Assembly (NCBI RefSeq): GCF_000425805.1
Contig: NZ_AUED01000012.1
Span: 62,001 to 126,000 of the forward strand
Origin: Pseudomonas vranovensis DSM 16006
GTDB lineage: Bacteria; Pseudomonadota; Gammaproteobacteria; Pseudomonadales; Pseudomonadaceae
DNA: 64,000 nucleotides
Direction: 5' to 3'
Under the pieces are notes generated by a model. It ran no database searches. It was not told the DNA's origin and was given only the letters and a program-made list of their open reading frames with translations. The first letter of the stretch is position 1. Each line of letters begins with the position of its first letter. Positions 44,254 through 54,403 of this stretch are shown one piece after another. The position numbers were made by a program, and so were the translations under genes.

Positions 44254-45450
44254 TTAGCTGTTGGGCAGCAAGCGGCAGGTAATGCTCTTGATGTAGCGGG
44301 TTTCCGGGATCGCCGGGTGAACCGGGTGATCGGGGCCCTGGCCACCGCGTTCGAGCAGCTGGATGTTGCGATCCAGGTGACGGGCGCTGGTCAGGAGGAT
44401 GTTCTGCAGGTCGTCTTCGGGCAGGTGCATCGAGCACGATGCGCTGACCAGGATGCCGTCCTTGGTCAGCAGGCGCATGGCCTGCTCGTTCAGGCGGCGG
44501 TAGGCGCCTTCACCGTTCTTCAGGTCTTTCTTGCGCTTGATGAAGGCGGGCGGGTCGGCAACGATCACGTCGAAGCGTTCTTCGGAGGCCTTGAGCTCTT
44601 TCAGGGCTTCGAACACATCGCCTTCGATGCACGTGAGCTTCTCGGCAAAGCCGTTGAGCCCGGCGTTGCGCTCGACACCATCGAGGGCAAAGCCGGAGGC
44701 ATCGACGCAGAACACTTCACTGGCGCCAAAGGCACCGGCCTGCACGCCCCAGCCGCCGATGTAGCTGAACAGGTCCAGCACGCGCTTGCCCTTGACGTAC
44801 GGTGCCAGGCGCGCGCGGTTCATGCGGTGGTCATAGAACCAGCCGGTCTTCTGGCCTTCCATGACCGGCGCTTCGAACTTGACGCCGTTCTCTTCCAGGG
44901 CGACCCACTCCGGCACCAGGCCGAACACGGTTTCGACGTAGCGGTTCAGGCCTTCGGCATCACGGGCGGCCGAGTCGTTCTTGAACAGGATGCCGGTTGG
45001 CTTGAGCACCTGGACCAGGGCGGCGATCACGTCGTCCTTGTGTTGTTCCATGGTGGCCGAGGCCAGTTGCACCACCAGGATGTCGCCGAAACGGTCGACC
45101 ACCAGGCCCGGCAGCAGGTCGGAGTCGCCGTACACCAGGCGGTAGAACGGCTTGTCGAACAGTCGCTCGCGCAGCGACAGGGCAACGTTGATGCGGTGTA
45201 CCAGCAGCGACTTGTCCAGGGCCAGCTTGCTGTCGCGCGACAGCAGGCGTGCGCAGATCAGGTTGTTCGGGCTCATGGCGACGATGCCCAGGGCCTTGCC
45301 GCCGGCGGTTTCGAGGATCGCCTGGTCACCGGCCTTGAAGCCATGCAGCGGGGTCGCGGCGACGTCGATTTCGTTGCTGTAGACCCACAGGTGGCCGGCG
45401 CGCAGGCGGCGGTCGGCATTGGCTTTGAGACGAAGGCTGGGCAGGGACAT
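44254..45450 (-). CDS. rlmI: 23S rRNA (cytosine(1962)-C(5))-methyltransferase
   Basis: 398-residue SAM-dependent rRNA methyltransferase. An N-terminal PUA domain (SLRLKANADRRLRAGHLWVY) is followed by a linker domain and a Rossmann methyltransferase with LDLFSYIGGWGVQAGAFGA and VADPPAFIKRKKDL, then a cysteine in VSASCSMHL. This architecture matches E. coli RlmI (396), which modifies C1962 of 23S rRNA. A related alternative is RlmK/L-like enzymes, but these are longer. It diverges from the HDOD gene. Confidence 0.92.
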   Translation of the reverse strand: MSLPSLRLKANADRRLRAGHLWVYSNEIDVAATPLHGFKAGDQAILETAGGKALGIVAMSPNNLICARLLSRDSKLALDKSLLVHRINVALSLRERLFDKPFYRLVYGDSDLLPGLVVDRFGDILVVQLASATMEQHKDDVIAALVQVLKPTGILFKNDSAARDAEGLNRYVETVFGLVPEWVALEENGVKFEAPVMEGQKTGWFYDHRMNRARLAPYVKGKRVLDLFSYIGGWGVQAGAFGASEVFCVDASGFALDGVERNAGLNGFAEKLTCIEGDVFEALKELKASEERFDVIVADPPAFIKRKKDLKNGEGAYRRLNEQAMRLLTKDGILVSASCSMHLPEDDLQNILLTSARHLDRNIQLLERGGQGPDHPVHPAIPETRYIKSITCRLLPNS

Positions 45451-45604
45451 GACGTCGCTCCGGGAAAAAAGAGCGGGATTATAACCCGATGCCCGTCATA
45501 CAGATTCGTCGTGGCGACAAATAGCAGGCCGTCGCGCGCCTTTCGCTTGCCCACCGGGCGAGGCGATCGGGTTAGAATCGCGCCTCAGCCCCGAGTGTGT
45601 ACCT

Positions 45605-46471
45605 ATGTCCCAGGAACTTTCCGCCGAACAGATCCAGCAAGCCCTGCAAGGTATCAGCGTGCCGCCGCAACCGCAGATCATGGTTGACCTGCAGTTCGAG
45701 CAATACATGCCCGATCCCGACCTGGAGGTGATCGCCAAACTGATCTCCCAGGACCCTGGCCTGTCCGGCGCTTTGCTCAAACTGGTCAATTCGCCCTACT
45801 ACGGTTTGAGCAACAAGATCGCCTCGATCCAGCGCGCGGTGAACCTGCTGGGCAGCCGCTCGATCATCAACCTGATCAACGCCCAGTCGATCAAGGGCGA
45901 GATGAGCGACGAGACCATCGTCACCCTCAACCGTTTCTGGGATACCGCCCAGGACGTGGCCATGACCTGCATGACCCTGGCCAAGCGCATCGGCTCGCAG
46001 GCCGTGGATGAAGCCTATGCCCTGGGCCTGTTCCACGACTGCGGCGTGCCGCTGATGCTCAAGCGTTTCCCCGACTACATGAGTGTGCTCGAAGACGCCT
46101 ATGCCAGCGCCGGCCCCAACCAGCGGGTGGTCGACACCGAGAACCAGGTGTTCAACACCAACCATGCCGTGGTCGGCTACTACACTGCCAAGTCCTGGCG
46201 CCTGCCAGAGCACCTGAGCAACGCCATCGCCAATCACCACAACGCCCTGGCGGTGTTCAGCGATGACTCAGCGCGCAACAGCCAGCTCAAGAACCTGCTG
46301 GCGATCCTGAAGATGTCCGAGCACATCTGCGCGTCGTACCGGGTGCTGGGCAATCAGCACGTGGACCACGAATGGAATACCGTCGGGCCGCTGGTGCTCG
46401 ACTATATCGGGTTGTCGGAGTACGACTTCGAGAACCTCAAGCAGACTATCCGCGAGCTGGGCGGTCACTGA
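45605..46471 (+). CDS. HDOD domain-containing protein
   Basis: 288-residue cytoplasmic signalling-type protein. The HDOD domain runs from about residue 20 to 220 with LISQDPGLSGALLKLVNSPY, RAVNLLGSRSIINLINAQ and AYALGLFHDCGVPLML; in HDOD proteins the HD metal ligands are usually incomplete, so an enzymatic role is doubtful. HDOD proteins commonly link to cyclic-di-GMP or stress signalling. It is followed by mutM only three bases after its stop, so they may be cotranscribed. Confidence 0.88.
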   Translation: MSQELSAEQIQQALQGISVPPQPQIMVDLQFEQYMPDPDLEVIAKLISQDPGLSGALLKLVNSPYYGLSNKIASIQRAVNLLGSRSIINLINAQSIKGEMSDETIVTLNRFWDTAQDVAMTCMTLAKRIGSQAVDEAYALGLFHDCGVPLMLKRFPDYMSVLEDAYASAGPNQRVVDTENQVFNTNHAVVGYYTAKSWRLPEHLSNAIANHHNALAVFSDDSARNSQLKNLLAILKMSEHICASYRVLGNQHVDHEWNTVGPLVLDYIGLSEYDFENLKQTIRELGGH

Positions 46472-46474
46472 TTC

Positions 46475-47287
46475 ATGCCGGAACTACCTGAAGTCGAAAC
46501 GACCCGGCGCGGGATCGCGCCTTACCTGGAAGGCCAGCGGGTCAGCCGGGTGATTGTGCGCGACCGCCGTTTGCGCTGGCCAATCCCTGAGGACCTGGAC
46601 ATCCGCTTGTCCGGGCAGCGTTTCGTCAAGGTGGAGCGGCGGGCGAAATACCTGCTGCTGAACGCCGAGGTGGGCACGCTCATCAGCCACTTGGGCATGT
46701 CCGGCAATCTGCGCCTGGTCGAGATCGGCCTGCCGGCCGCCAAGCACGAGCATGTGGATATCGAGCTGGAGTCGGGGCTGGCCCTGCGCTACACCGACCC
46801 GCGTCGGTTCGGTGCGATGCTCTGGAGCCTGGACCCGCTCAATCACGAGCTGCTGATCAAGCTGGGGCCGGAGCCGCTGACCGACCTGTTCGATGGCGAG
46901 CGCCTGTTCCAGCTGTCGCGCGGCAAGCATATGGCGGTCAAGCCGTTCATCATGGACAACGCGGTGGTGGTCGGGGTGGGCAATATCTACGCGACGGAGG
47001 CGTTGTTCGCCGCCGGCATCGACCCGCGCCGCGAGGCGGGGAGCATTTCGCGGGCGCGCTACCTGAAGCTTGCGATCGAGATCAAACGCATCCTGGCCTG
47101 CGCCATCGAGCGCGGCGGCACCACCTTGCGCGACTTTATCGGCGGCGACGGCCAGCCGGGCTACTTCCAGCAGGAGCTGTTCGTGTACGGGCGGGGCGAG
47201 GAGCCTTGCAAGGTCTGCGGTAGCATTTTGCGCGAGGTCAAGCTGGGCCAGCGCGCCAGCGTCTACTGCCCGCGCTGCCAGAAGTGA
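46475..47287 (+). CDS. mutM: Formamidopyrimidine-DNA glycosylase
   Basis: 270-residue base-excision repair enzyme that removes 8-oxoguanine and formamidopyrimidines and cuts the strand by beta/delta elimination. The N-terminus [14 protein letters not shown] supplies the catalytic Pro2 and Glu3, [13 protein letters not shown] and [12 protein letters not shown] follow, the helix-two-turn-helix region includes [13 protein letters not shown], and a C-terminal zinc finger (CKVCGS and CPRCQK) is intact. ATG at 46475. Converges with the gamma-glutamyltransferase-like gene with a six-base gap. Confidence 0.97.
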   Translation: MPELPEVETTRRGIAPYLEGQRVSRVIVRDRRLRWPIPEDLDIRLSGQRFVKVERRAKYLLLNAEVGTLISHLGMSGNLRLVEIGLPAAKHEHVDIELESGLALRYTDPRRFGAMLWSLDPLNHELLIKLGPEPLTDLFDGERLFQLSRGKHMAVKPFIMDNAVVVGVGNIYATEALFAAGIDPRREAGSISRARYLKLAIEIKRILACAIERGGTTLRDFIGGDGQPGYFQQELFVYGRGEEPCKVCGSILREVKLGQRASVYCPRCQK

Positions 47288-47293
47288 ACGTGC

Positions 47294-48981
47294 TCAGCGT
47301 GGGCTGAGCACTGCCGATTCACCCACGCCGCGCGGATCGCTCGCGGCTTCCAGGGTGTTGGCGGCCTTGTTCCAATACAGCACCTGTTGATTGCCGTAGG
47401 TCCGCCCCAGGTCCTTGAGCGTGTAGCCGCGTGCCTGCAGTTCGCGTTGCTGCGCGGGGCTGAAGGTGCCGGGCTCATGCTCGACCACATCCGGCAGGTA
47501 CTGATGGTGATAGCGCGGCACCGCTGGCCAGTTGGCAATCGGCTTGCCTTCCAGGAAACCCATCATCGACAGCAGCACCATGCTCGGGATCCGGCTACCG
47601 CCTGGTGTGCCGAAGGCGGCGAACTGGGTCGGGCTTTCGATAAAGCTTGGGCTCATGCTCGATAGCGGGCGCTTGCCGGCCGCCACCGCGTTGGCCTGGC
47701 TGCCCGCCAGCCCGTAGCTGTTGCTACCGTGGGGATCGGCGGCAAAATCGTCCATTTCGTTGTTCAGCACCACGCCGGTGCCAGGTGCGCTGAAAGCGGC
47801 GCCGAAAGGCAGGTTGACCGACAGCGTCGCGGCCACGGCATTGCCGTTGGCATCGATCACCGCGAAGTGGGTGGTGTGGTCGCCTTCACGCCAGGCGGGG
47901 GCCGGTGGCAGGCGGCTGCTCGGCGTGGCCTGGTATGCCTCGATGCTATCGGCAAGGCCGGTGAGGTAAGGACGAGCGAGCAACTGCGTGACAGGGTTGG
48001 CGACGTAATCCGGGTCACCCAGCAGGCCGCGGTCGCGGTAGGCCCGGCGCAGTACCTCCAGCACGTAATGGCTGCGTTGCACTGGCTCTGCACTTTGCCA
48101 CGGCAGGCGCTGGAGCATGGCCAGGCTCTGGGCCAGGGCGATGCCACCGGCCGAGGGTGGCGGGGCGCTGATCAGTTCGCGCTGGTCGGCCAATGGGTAG
48201 CGCAGTGGTTCACGTGTGGCTGTGCGGTAGTTGGCCAGGTCGTCCAGGCTCCAGATCCCGCCTGCCGCTTGCACGCCGTTGACCATGGCCTGGGCGGTAG
48301 CGCCGGCATAGAAGCCGTCGCGGCCCTGGTTGGCCAAGCGTTCGAGGGTGACGGCCAGCTCCGGTTGGCGGATCTGCGCGCCCAGGGCGGGCACTTCGCC
48401 TTGCTGGAGGAACAGGCGGGCGCTTTCCGGGTCGTCGCGCAGGGCGCTCAAGCGCATGGTGGCCCGGTCGCGGTAGACGCGGTCGACGGCAAAGCCCTGG
48501 TTGGCCAGGCGGATGGCCGGGGCCAGGGTACTTTTGAGCGGTAGCTTGCCGTAGTGCGCGGCCAGGTCTGCCAGTGCCGCCGGCAGGCCCGGGATGGCCG
48601 CAGCCAGCGGGCCATTGATCGACAGCCCCGGCTGGACCTTGCCGTCCTTGAGGTACATGGCCGCGCTGGCCTTGCCAGGGGCTCGCTCTCGGGCATCGAT
48701 AAAGGCGTAGCGCGCGGGGTTGCCTGCCTCGCGCAGGAGGAAGAAACCGCCGCCGCCCAACCCCGAACCATAGGGCTCGACCACTGCCAGCGCAGCACTG
48801 ACGGCAATCGCCGCGTCGAAGGCGTTACCGCCTTGCTCGAGGATTTCCCGTGCGGCCGCCGTGGCCTGGGCATGCGGGCTGGCAATCGCCGCCTGGCCCG
48901 GCCCTTGCGCCTGGGCGCACGCCGCCCCTAGCGCGAACAGCGCGCCAAGGATCAGGGGGGGAAAGCGGGCGACGAACGGCA

Positions 48982-48982
<1 letters not shown>
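47294..48982 (-). CDS. Gamma-glutamyltransferase family protein
   Basis: 562-residue periplasmic N-terminal-nucleophile enzyme, with a signal peptide (residues 1 to about 25, ending ACAQAQG) and autoprocessing region GDHTTHFAVID in which Thr370 is the likely nucleophile. GSGLGGGGFFLLR and the glycine-rich FGTPGGSRIPSM near the C-terminus are characteristic. It probably hydrolyses glutathione or other gamma-glutamyl compounds. It starts at 48982 and shares one base with the stop of the ferredoxin gene (TGATG), so they are coupled. Confidence 0.9.
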
Positions 48983-49251
<269 letters not shown>

Positions 49252-49341
49252 TCAGAACCCTGGCATTTGAAAACCAATGGGCACAATTGTGCCGCATTAG
49301 CGCCCGTAGTGCACGCGGGCGCGGTCGTCAAATCACCGATG

Positions 49342-49908
<567 letters not shown>

Positions 49909-49933
49909 CTATAGACAGTGTGTTGATTTGTTG

Positions 49934-51532
49934 TCATCTGCTGGCAGCCAGGCGCTCGATCAGGGCATCGGTGAGCCGGGCGGTGAGGCCATACACCGAC
50001 AGTTGCGGGTTGGCGCCGATGCTGGTGGGGAACAACGAGCCGTCGTGAACCGACAGGTTGGCCAGCTGATGATGCCGTCCGAGGCTGTCGCAGACCGCTC
50101 GGCGCGGGTCTTCGCCCATGGTGCAACCGCCCATGACGTGGGCGCTGCCAAGGCGGGTGCGAAACAGCTCAAGGCTCAGGTTGTCGATCATTTGCCGGAC
50201 TTCGGCCAGGGTATTCACGTAACGACCGTCACTGTGCATTGGCAGTACCGCCTCGGCCCCGGCGGCGAACTGGATCTCGGCCATGGTGTGGAAAGCGCGG
50301 CGTATGCCTTCCCACAGGTAGGGGGACACGGGGTAGTCGAGCACTGGCGTGCCGTCACCGCGCAACTGCACTTCGCCACCGACGCTTTCGGGGTGGAAAC
50401 CGTCGCGCAGCAGGGCGAGCATGACGTGAGTGTTGGGCAGTTGCTCCATGCGCAGCGCATTGTCGTGGCCAAAACCACCGAGCAGGGTGGCGGCCAGCGC
50501 TGGCTGCAGCGGTGGCACTTCGAGTTTGTAGCCGACCGGGCCGGCGACGCCGTCGCGCCACTGGAAGTGATCGGAATAGATCGACTGCGGTGCACCGTAG
50601 AAGGGGTTGACCTTGTCCTTGAACAGGCCGGCGCTGAAGTTGACCAGGTGCAGGAACGTGCGCTTGCCCAGGCGCTCATGCGGGTCGGGGGCATCCGAGC
50701 GCAGCAGTAGCGCCGGGCTGTTGATACCGCCGCCGGCGAGAATGTAATGCCGTGCCTTGACCTGGATCTGGCGCCCGGTGGGGTTCACGCAGCGCTCGTC
50801 CATGGCTACGCATTGCAGGCTGCTGATGCGCTCGCCATCGTGGACCAGACGTTCGGCGCGAGCCAGGTAGAGCAGCTCGCCGCCCTTCTCCAGGGTGGCC
50901 GGAATGGTGGTCACCAGCATGGACTGCTTGGCGTTGACCGGGCAGCCCATGCCGCAGTAGCCCAGGTTCCAGCAGCCGCGCACGTTGCGCGGAATCACCT
51001 TCCAGCTGTAGTTCAGGGCCTCGCAGCCGCGCCGCAGTGCCTCGTTGTTGGCATTGGGCGGCATGGCCCAGGGCGCGATGCCCAGGCGCTGCTCCATGCG
51101 CTCGAAATAAGGCGTCAGTTCTGCGCTGCTCAAGCCTTTGACGTCATGCTCGCGGGCCCAGTGCTGCAGGGTCGGCTCGGGGGTGCGAAAGCTCGAGGTC
51201 CAGTTGATCAGCGTGGTGCCGCCCACGGCGCGGCCTTGCAGGATGGTAATGGCGCCATCCTTGCTCATGCGGCCAATGCCTTCCTGATAGAGGCTGGCAT
51301 AGGCCTGGTCTTCGAGCAGGTGGAAGTCGCTGCTGGTCTTGAGCGGGCCTTCTTCGATCAACAATACCTTGAAGCCGGCGGCACTGAGCAGCTCGGCGCT
51401 GGTGGCGCCGCCGGCACCGCTGCCGATAATGGCGACATCGGCTTCCAGGGTCAGGTCGTGGTCCAGGCGCGAGGCGTCACGGGTTTTCCAGCCGCGGGCA
51501 AGGCCTTCGCGAAACAGGTCGAGTACGGGCAT
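49934..51532 (-). CDS. GMC family oxidoreductase with three-cysteine cluster motif
   Basis: 532-residue FAD-dependent alcohol/sugar dehydrogenase of the GMC fold. The FAD motif is DVAIIGSGAGGATSAELL, and the active-site region HVMGGCTMG with GANPQLSVYG supplies the His/Asn pair. Cysteines 187, 193 and 197 in GCWNLGYCGMGCPVNAK have the C-x5-C-x3-C-P spacing known from the 3Fe-4S-binding site of bacterial FAD-dependent glucose dehydrogenase. There is no signal peptide, but the next gene upstream in the operon encodes a Tat-signal small subunit that could carry it to the periplasm. No cytochrome gene is adjacent. Substrate unknown; alcohols related to the neighbouring aldehyde dehydrogenase are plausible. 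Confidence 0.88.
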   Translation of the reverse strand: MPVLDLFREGLARGWKTRDASRLDHDLTLEADVAIIGSGAGGATSAELLSAAGFKVLLIEEGPLKTSSDFHLLEDQAYASLYQEGIGRMSKDGAITILQGRAVGGTTLINWTSSFRTPEPTLQHWAREHDVKGLSSAELTPYFERMEQRLGIAPWAMPPNANNEALRRGCEALNYSWKVIPRNVRGCWNLGYCGMGCPVNAKQSMLVTTIPATLEKGGELLYLARAERLVHDGERISSLQCVAMDERCVNPTGRQIQVKARHYILAGGGINSPALLLRSDAPDPHERLGKRTFLHLVNFSAGLFKDKVNPFYGAPQSIYSDHFQWRDGVAGPVGYKLEVPPLQPALAATLLGGFGHDNALRMEQLPNTHVMLALLRDGFHPESVGGEVQLRGDGTPVLDYPVSPYLWEGIRRAFHTMAEIQFAAGAEAVLPMHSDGRYVNTLAEVRQMIDNLSLELFRTRLGSAHVMGGCTMGEDPRRAVCDSLGRHHQLANLSVHDGSLFPTSIGANPQLSVYGLTARLTDALIERLAASR

Positions 51533-51559
51533 CTTCAGCCTCTTGTCGTTATGGGGGGG

Positions 51560-52093
51560 TCAGACCTTGGGTGGGCCTGGGTAGCCGCAGTGCGCCCAGG
51601 ATTCAGGCATCTCGTACCAGGCCATCTGCAACAGTTGCAGCAGCGAGGCATGGCCCATGCGCAGCAGGTTCAGCGAGCTGTTTTCCCAGCGCCGCAGGAA
51701 GGCCACGATCTGCTCGCTGCTGGCGTTTTCCCAACTGCCCCAGATGCCAGTCAATGGTCCGCGCGTCACTGGCAGGGCCAGCACATCGAGCAACTGCAGG
51801 GTCAGCTTGAGCATCGCCGGGGACAGGCTCGCGAGCTTGGTGTCCAGGCGATGCAGCAGCGCTTCGCGAGTGTCGGGGGCCGCGGTGCCAGCGAGGATCA
51901 CCGGGATCACGGCGTATAAAATGGGCAGGTCGCCCTGGCGCAGGGTGATGAAACCGCTGGCGGGCGCCTGTGCCGAACAACCGCTGAGGCTGGCGCCCAG
52001 CCCGGCGGTGGCCAGAAAGGCCGTGGCGCCGAGGCTGAACTTGAGCAGGCCGCGACGGCTCAGGGTGGGTGATGCGGGCAGGCTTGTGGTCAT
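51560..52093 (-). CDS. Tat-signal small subunit of the GMC dehydrogenase, probable lipoprotein
   Basis: 177-residue protein. The N-terminus has the twin-arginine motif LSRRGLLKFSLG followed by a hydrophobic stretch and a lipobox-like LSGC (Cys39), so a Tat-exported lipoprotein is likely. The remainder is helical, and the ending WYEMPESWAHCGYPGPPK is typical of the small gamma subunit of gluconate/glucose-type dehydrogenases. It lies 27 bases upstream of the GMC gene. The role is inferred: chaperone and hitch-hiker exporter for the flavin subunit. Confidence 0.8.
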   Translation of the reverse strand: MTTSLPASPTLSRRGLLKFSLGATAFLATAGLGASLSGCSAQAPASGFITLRQGDLPILYAVIPVILAGTAAPDTREALLHRLDTKLASLSPAMLKLTLQLLDVLALPVTRGPLTGIWGSWENASSEQIVAFLRRWENSSLNLLRMGHASLLQLLQMAWYEMPESWAHCGYPGPPKV

Positions 52094-52117
52094 TGTTGTT
52101 GTGCCTGTTGGGTGTTG

Positions 52118-53551
52118 TTAGCGAATGAACAGTTTGTACACCAGCTTGATCAACGACTTGCCGTAGGGCGGGTAGATGAGCCGGGCGGCATTGACGCGCT
52201 GCTTGGCGAAGACCGCCTTGGCCTTGCTGAAGGTCAGGAAGCCCTCATGGCCGTGGTAGTGACCCATGCCCGAAGGGCCGACGCCGCCGAAGGGCAGGTC
52301 ATCCTGGGCCACGTGCAGCAAAGTGTCGTTGAGGCAGGCACCGCCGGAATGGGTGTTATCGAGCACTTTCTGTTGCTCGGCGCGGTCGTAGCCGAAGTAA
52401 TAGAGCGCCAGCGGGCGCGGGCGCTGGTTGATGTACTGCAGCGCCTCATCGAGGTTGTCGTAGGGCACCAGCGGCAGCAGCGGCCCGAAGATCTCATCTT
52501 GCATCACACGCATGTCGTCGCTGACCTGCAGCAACAGGTGAGGTGGCAAACGGCGGCCCTGGCGGGGTTCCTGGGGGTACAGGTCGACGATTTTTGCGCC
52601 CTTGTCGCGGGCATCGCTCAGGTAGCTGTCCAGGCGCGCCAGATGGCGTGGGTTGATGATCGCGCTGTAATCCGGGTTGTCGGCCACGGTCGGGTAAAAG
52701 CGGTGGACGACACTGCGATAAGCGCTGGCAAAGTCATCCAGGCGTTCGCGTGGCACCAGCACGTAGTCCGGGGCCACACAGGTCTGTCCGGCGTTTAGGG
52801 TCTTGCCGAAGGCGATGCGTTCGGCGGCGTCTTTCAGGGGCACGGTAGCCGAAACGATGGCCGGGGATTTACCGCCCAGCTCCAGGGTGACCGGGGTCAG
52901 GTTCTGCGCCGCTGCCAGCATCACATGGCGACCGATGCTGGTCGCGCCGGTGAACAAAAGGTGGTCGAAGGGCAGGCGTGAAAAGGCTTCGCCGACTTCC
53001 GCCTCGCCCAGCACGACGCTGACCAGGTCCGTGGGGAAGATCGATTCCAGCAGCTGCTTGAGCAGCAGACCGGTCGCTGGCGTGGCTTCGCTGAGCTTGA
53101 GCATGACCCGGTTGCCTGCGGCCAGGGCGCCGGTCAGCGGCCCGATGGCGAGGAACAGCGGGTAGTTCCACGGCACGATGATCCCGACCACACCCAGTGG
53201 TTGGTACAGCACCTTGGCGCTGGCGGGCTGGAAGGCCAGGCCGACCTTGCGCGGCGAGTCTTTCATCCATTGCTTGGTGTGGCGCTCGGCATGGTGCAGC
53301 CCCTGGATGCTCGGCATCAACTCGGCCAGCCGGGTTTCGTCGGCGCTGCGGCCGCTGAAGTCTTCGCTGATGGCCTGGATCAGGGCGTCCTGTTGGCTGA
53401 GCAGCAATTGGCGCAAGCTCTTGAGCCATTGTCGGCGCTGGGCCAGTGGCGGCATGGGGTTGCCGGCAAACGCCTGGCGTTGGGCGCTGAACTGCGCGGT
53501 GAGTTCTTCAAGGGCGGTCGAAGGCAAAAGACGAGCAGCATTGGCGGTCAT
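52118..53551 (-). CDS. Coniferyl aldehyde dehydrogenase-type NAD(P)-dependent dehydrogenase
   Basis: 477-residue aldehyde dehydrogenase. The catalytic Cys258 is in AGQTCVAPDY, the general-base glutamate in VTLELGGKSPAIV, and the cofactor loop follows in FTGATSIGRHVM. The short length and sequence style fit the coniferyl aldehyde dehydrogenase (CalB) group of class 3-like ALDHs, which also act on other aliphatic and aromatic aldehydes. It is the promoter-proximal gene of the operon with the Tat subunit and GMC gene, so the cluster could oxidise an alcohol to aldehyde and then to acid. ATG 53551 follows GGAG. TetR regulator diverges upstream. Confidence 0.9.
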   Translation of the reverse strand: MTANAARLLPSTALEELTAQFSAQRQAFAGNPMPPLAQRRQWLKSLRQLLLSQQDALIQAISEDFSGRSADETRLAELMPSIQGLHHAERHTKQWMKDSPRKVGLAFQPASAKVLYQPLGVVGIIVPWNYPLFLAIGPLTGALAAGNRVMLKLSEATPATGLLLKQLLESIFPTDLVSVVLGEAEVGEAFSRLPFDHLLFTGATSIGRHVMLAAAQNLTPVTLELGGKSPAIVSATVPLKDAAERIAFGKTLNAGQTCVAPDYVLVPRERLDDFASAYRSVVHRFYPTVADNPDYSAIINPRHLARLDSYLSDARDKGAKIVDLYPQEPRQGRRLPPHLLLQVSDDMRVMQDEIFGPLLPLVPYDNLDEALQYINQRPRPLALYYFGYDRAEQQKVLDNTHSGGACLNDTLLHVAQDDLPFGGVGPSGMGHYHGHEGFLTFSKAKAVFAKQRVNAARLIYPPYGKSLIKLVYKLFIR

Positions 53552-53698
53552 GCGAAACTCCACGGCAGCGTTTTTTCTAGAGCTTATACTCTAATCTGAT
53601 TCTTTTGCGACCCCTTTTTGACGACAGGCAGGTACATCCGCATCGGGATAAACCGTAAGATGGACCCATTCATTCACGCCCGGTATCTGGAACTGATC

Positions 53699-54364
53699 AT
53701 GGCCCCGCGCATCAAGACCCGCGAGCGCATCGTGCAAAACAGCCTGGAGCTGTTCAACCAGCAAGGCGAACGCAGTGTCAGTACCAACCACATTGCCGCT
53801 CACATGGAGATTTCCCCGGGCAACCTCTACTACCACTTCGCCAACAAGCAGGAAATCATTGCCGTGCTCTTCACCCAGTATGAAGAGCTGGTGGAGAGCT
53901 TCCTGCGCCCGCCCCAGGGGCGGCCTTCGACGGTCGATGACAAGCGCTTCTACCTCAAGGAGTTGCTGGCGGCGATGTGGAACTACCGATTTCTGCACCG
54001 TGACCTCGAACACTTGCTCGACAGCGACAAGGAGCTGGCAGCCCGCTACCGGCGTTTCTCCCAGCGTTGCCTGATCCAGGGGCAAGCCATCTATCGCGGT
54101 TTTGTCGAAGCTGAAATCGTCCAGATGGACGCCGTGCAGATCGAGTCGCTGACCCTCAACGCCTGGATCGTGCTGACCTCCTGGGTGCGGTTTTTGTGTA
54201 CCACCCGGGAGAATTCGACCCACCTGAGCGAGGACGCCTTCAAGCGCGGGATCTATCAGGTGTTGGTACTCGAGCTCGGTTTTGTCACCGCCAAGGCCCG
54301 TCCGGCGGTGGATGCGTTGTGCCAGGAATTCTACGTTTCGCTCAATCAGGCACTGGAGCAATAA
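53699..54364 (+). CDS. TetR/AcrR family regulator
   Basis: 221-residue repressor with an N-terminal helix-turn-helix (MAPRIKTRERIVQNSLELFN and HIAAHMEISPGNLYYHFANK) and a ligand-binding C-terminal domain. The start at 53699 gives the usual N-terminus; an upstream extension to 53618 is not conserved in character. It is divergent from the aldehyde dehydrogenase operon with 147 bases between the starts, so control of that operon is the natural inference. TATACT at about 53584 could belong to one of the divergent promoters. Ligand unknown. Confidence 0.87.
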   Translation: MAPRIKTRERIVQNSLELFNQQGERSVSTNHIAAHMEISPGNLYYHFANKQEIIAVLFTQYEELVESFLRPPQGRPSTVDDKRFYLKELLAAMWNYRFLHRDLEHLLDSDKELAARYRRFSQRCLIQGQAIYRGFVEAEIVQMDAVQIESLTLNAWIVLTSWVRFLCTTRENSTHLSEDAFKRGIYQVLVLELGFVTAKARPAVDALCQEFYVSLNQALEQ

Positions 54365-54403
54365 AGCCCGGGCCCTACTCGTTCAATCGTTCAGGAGACT
54401 GTC

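Noticed and set aside
44132..44437. Short minus-strand frame between rlmI and ilvD
   Set aside because: It runs out of the rlmI coding region and through a REP repeat and has no ribosome-binding site; looks like a shadow.
49300..49322. GC hairpin between coaD and the ferredoxin gene as a terminator
   Set aside because: It has only seven paired bases and no T tract on the minus strand, so I do not list it as a terminator.
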